14,167 nt of DNA. Origin: Planctomycetota bacterium (GTDB taxonomy: Bacteria; Planctomycetota; Phycisphaerae; Phycisphaerales; SM1A02). Every line of letters starts with the position of its first letter. The stretch's first letter is position 1. The stretch lies in contig JAPUKX010000184.1 of NCBI GenBank assembly GCA_027295435.1, positions 1-14,167 on the forward strand, in the 5' to 3' direction. Below the pieces are notes generated by a model, which saw nothing but the letters and a program-made list of their open reading frames with translations, had not been told where the DNA came from and did not search any database. Shown here piece after piece: positions 12,459-14,167 of the stretch. Position numbers and translations under genes: made by a program.

Positions 12459-13979
12459 CTACGCCTTCACCTGCGGCCGCTTGGGGTCGGTCCAGTCAAG
12501 GTGGAAGTGTTTGCCGGCCGGTTGATCCATCCGCTCATAGGTATGGGCCCCGAAGAAGTCGCGCTGCGCTTGCAGTAGATTCGCCGGCAGCGTTTCACTT
12601 CGGTAGCTGTCGTAGTACGCCAGGGCGGAGCTGAAGGCCGGCGTGGGGATGCCACGCAGCGCCCCCTGCGAGACGACTTCGCGCCAGGCGGCTTGGCGCG
12701 TTACGATCGCCTCGGTGAAATACTCATCGAGCAGCAGGTTCGCCAGGCTCGGCTCGCGCCGATACGCCTCGGTGATCTTCTGCAAGAAAGCCGCCCGTAT
12801 GATGCACCCGCCCCGCCAGATTCGCGCGACCTCGCCGAAGTCAAGTTCCCAGTCATACTCATCCTGCGCGGCTCGCATGAGCCCGAACCCCTGGGCGTAG
12901 GCGCAGATCTTCGAACAATACAACGCGTCGCGCACCGCTTCGATGAACGCATCCTTGCTCTCCACAGGCTGGGAATGAGGGCCTGCGAGCACCCTGGATG
13001 CGGCTGTACGCTCGTCTTTCAACCCGCTCATGCTCCGGGCGAAGACCGCCTCGGCGATGCTCATCGCTGGCACCCCCAGTTCCAGGGCGTTGACCGCCGT
13101 CCATGTGCCCGTGCCTTTCATCCCGGCCCGGTCGAGGATGACATCAACAAGCGGTTTGCCCGTGATGGGGTCGTCCTGCTTGAGAATGTCCGCGGTAATC
13201 TCAATCAGGTAGCTTGCAAGCTCGCGCCGGTTCCATTCAGCAAACACTGCAGCGAGCTTGGCCGGCGAGAGTGCCGTCGAGATGCGAAGCAAGCTATACG
13301 CCTCGGCGATCAGTTGCATGTCGGCGTACTCGATACCGTTGTGGACCATCTTGACATAGTGCCCGGCCCCGTCGGGCCCGAGGTAGGCCGTGCATGGCTC
13401 GCCGCCTGCAATAGGATGTCCCGGCTCACCGCCTTCCAGCGGCTTGCCGCTTTGCGGATCGACCTTCGCCGCGATCGACTCCCAAATGGGCTTGAGCCGC
13501 TGCCATGCTTGTTGATCCCCCCCGGGCATCAGCGACGGGCCGAACCTCGCCCCGACTTCGCCGCCGGAGATGCCCGAGCCGAAGAAGGTGAGCTGGCCGC
13601 GATAGTCGCGCTCCCTTCGGATGGTGTCGGTCCATAGACTGTTGCCGCCATCGACGATGATGTCGTCCGGCCTGATCCCCACGTCGATGAGTTGCTCGCA
13701 CACCGCATCGACCGCCGGCCCGGCCTTGACCAGCACTACGATCACCCTCGGCCGCTTGATCGCACTGACGAACTCCTCCAGCGTCTCGCAGCCAATCAGC
13801 CCGCCGTCATCGGGGAATGGATCGTCGCCGTGCTCGGCCAGGAATTGCTGTGTCACCGACGTCGTGCGGTTGTACACCGCCGCGCGATAGCCGTGATCGG
13901 CCAGGTTGAGCACAAGGTTCCGCCCCATCACCCCCAGCCCGATGAGGCCCACGTCACACATTGTCATTTCTGATAGCAT
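12459..13979 (-). CDS. gnd: 6-phosphogluconate dehydrogenase, decarboxylating
   Basis: This enzyme oxidises 6-phosphogluconate with NADP+ to ribulose 5-phosphate and CO2 in the oxidative pentose phosphate pathway, as a cytoplasmic dimer. The 506-residue product has the Rossmann motif GLIGLGVMGRNL (residues 11-22), NRT for the cofactor phosphate, VKAG, DGGNSLWTDT, and the substrate motif SGISGGEVGARFGPSLMPGG (135-154). It also has the catalytic GHYVKMVHNGIEYADM with Lys210 and Asn214 (equivalent to K183/N187 in the E. coli type), plus the C-terminal swap region ending QRDFFGAHTYERMD. It aligns over its full length with the long, 468-residue E. coli class rather than the short Gnd class. It has an extra ~17 residues near 173-190. 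ATGs at codons 1, 5 and 7 are all possible starts; codon 7 (MCDVGLIG) matches the family best. The pathway neighbours zwf and pgl are not in the window. Confidence 0.97.
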   Translation of the reverse strand: MLSEMTMCDVGLIGLGVMGRNLVLNLADHGYRAAVYNRTTSVTQQFLAEHGDDPFPDDGGLIGCETLEEFVSAIKRPRVIVVLVKAGPAVDAVCEQLIDVGIRPDDIIVDGGNSLWTDTIRRERDYRGQLTFFGSGISGGEVGARFGPSLMPGGDQQAWQRLKPIWESIAAKVDPQSGKPLEGGEPGHPIAGGEPCTAYLGPDGAGHYVKMVHNGIEYADMQLIAEAYSLLRISTALSPAKLAAVFAEWNRRELASYLIEITADILKQDDPITGKPLVDVILDRAGMKGTGTWTAVNALELGVPAMSIAEAVFARSMSGLKDERTAASRVLAGPHSQPVESKDAFIEAVRDALYCSKICAYAQGFGLMRAAQDEYDWELDFGEVARIWRGGCIIRAAFLQKITEAYRREPSLANLLLDEYFTEAIVTRQAAWREVVSQGALRGIPTPAFSSALAYYDSYRSETLPANLLQAQRDFFGAHTYERMDQPAGKHFHLDWTDPKRPQVKA

Positions 13980-14167
13980 GATGCTGCGCGCTGAGCGTTC
14001 GACTTGGGCGCATCTTCACCGTCAAACGATTGTGTGGCAAGTCCGGGCGTAGCCTCGCCGGGCAGGGCGAGGGGGTGGGTTGGCGAATCCGCGAGAATAC
14101 GACATCCGCCCGCAGGCTGTCAGCCCGCGGCTATCGGCCACAAAGACGCTACACTCTCCGGGCTGAT

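Noticed and set aside
12693..13637. 314-aa plus-strand ORF opposite gnd
   Set aside because: Antisense to catalytic motifs of 6-phosphogluconate dehydrogenase; no protein-like motif of its own.
14110..14130. Hairpin CCGC-A-GGCT-GTC-AGCC-C-GCGG near the right edge
   Set aside because: Short stem with a mismatch and no T-run; resembles generic GC-rich palindromes, with no second copy close enough in sequence to call a repeat family.
14150..14155. TACACT as the -10 of a gene beginning beyond the window
   Set aside because: No -35-like hexamer at the right distance and the downstream sequence is missing.

Overview
The window is 14.2 kb of GC-rich bacterial chromosome with long intergenic gaps, few strong Shine-Dalgarno sites and mostly minus-strand genes. 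Several proteins (the HAMP histidine kinase, the 100-aa 'RFDAS' protein, the STN-like protein with a Gly-rich insert, and the secreted AMMECR1-like protein) resemble families I associate with Planctomycetota, probably Phycisphaerae or a related metagenomic lineage. That placement rests on memory of these families, not on a marker-gene analysis.

Layout. 3-1271 (+): C-terminal part of a membrane histidine kinase, cut by the window edge. 1330-1632 (-): small conserved hypothetical. 1743-3074 (+): MacB/FtsX-type ABC permease with no ATPase partner in the window, overlapping tail-to-tail with 3017-4621 (-), a GT-C (family 39-like) membrane glycosyltransferase. Reading 5' to 3' on the minus strand, that transferase is preceded by a YcfL-like lipoprotein (4688-5104) and an unrecognised 153-aa protein (5101-5562), the last two coupled by an ATGA overlap. 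A perfect intrinsic terminator (5609-5639) separates them from an STN-like exported protein with a poly-Gly insert (5678-6733). Upstream of that is a 628-aa exported protein with an AMMECR1-like region (6854-8740). A 28-codon plus-strand ORF with a good SD lies at 8880-8966. Next come ribosomal protein S1 with six S1 repeats (9065-10816, -), a 95-aa lipoprotein (11076-11363, -) with a near-consensus sigma70 promoter, a HIT-family hydrolase/transferase (11804-12349, -), a heptanucleotide tandem repeat, and 6-phosphogluconate dehydrogenase (12459-13979, -).

The main unexpected signal is in the 425-bp gap between the small lipoprotein and the HIT gene. A plus-strand segment at about 11527-11757 folds, by hand pairing, into a long rod: a closing stem of about 20 bp, an asymmetric internal bubble whose 3' side carries its own hairpin, a second stem of 11-15 bp, and a branched tip. 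A promoter-like TCGACC-N17-TACACT is placed so that transcription would start at the first paired base. This architecture is that of 6S RNA (ssrS), although the sequence itself was not matched to any family.

Most of the window is housekeeping (S1, Gnd, HIT) plus envelope-related genes (lipoproteins, glycosyltransferase, permease, exported proteins). I see no mobile element, CRISPR array, tRNA or rRNA. No multi-gene defence or biosynthetic system is evident. The candidates for something undescribed are the structured RNA, the small ORF, and the coupled orphan/lipoprotein pair ahead of the glycosyltransferase.
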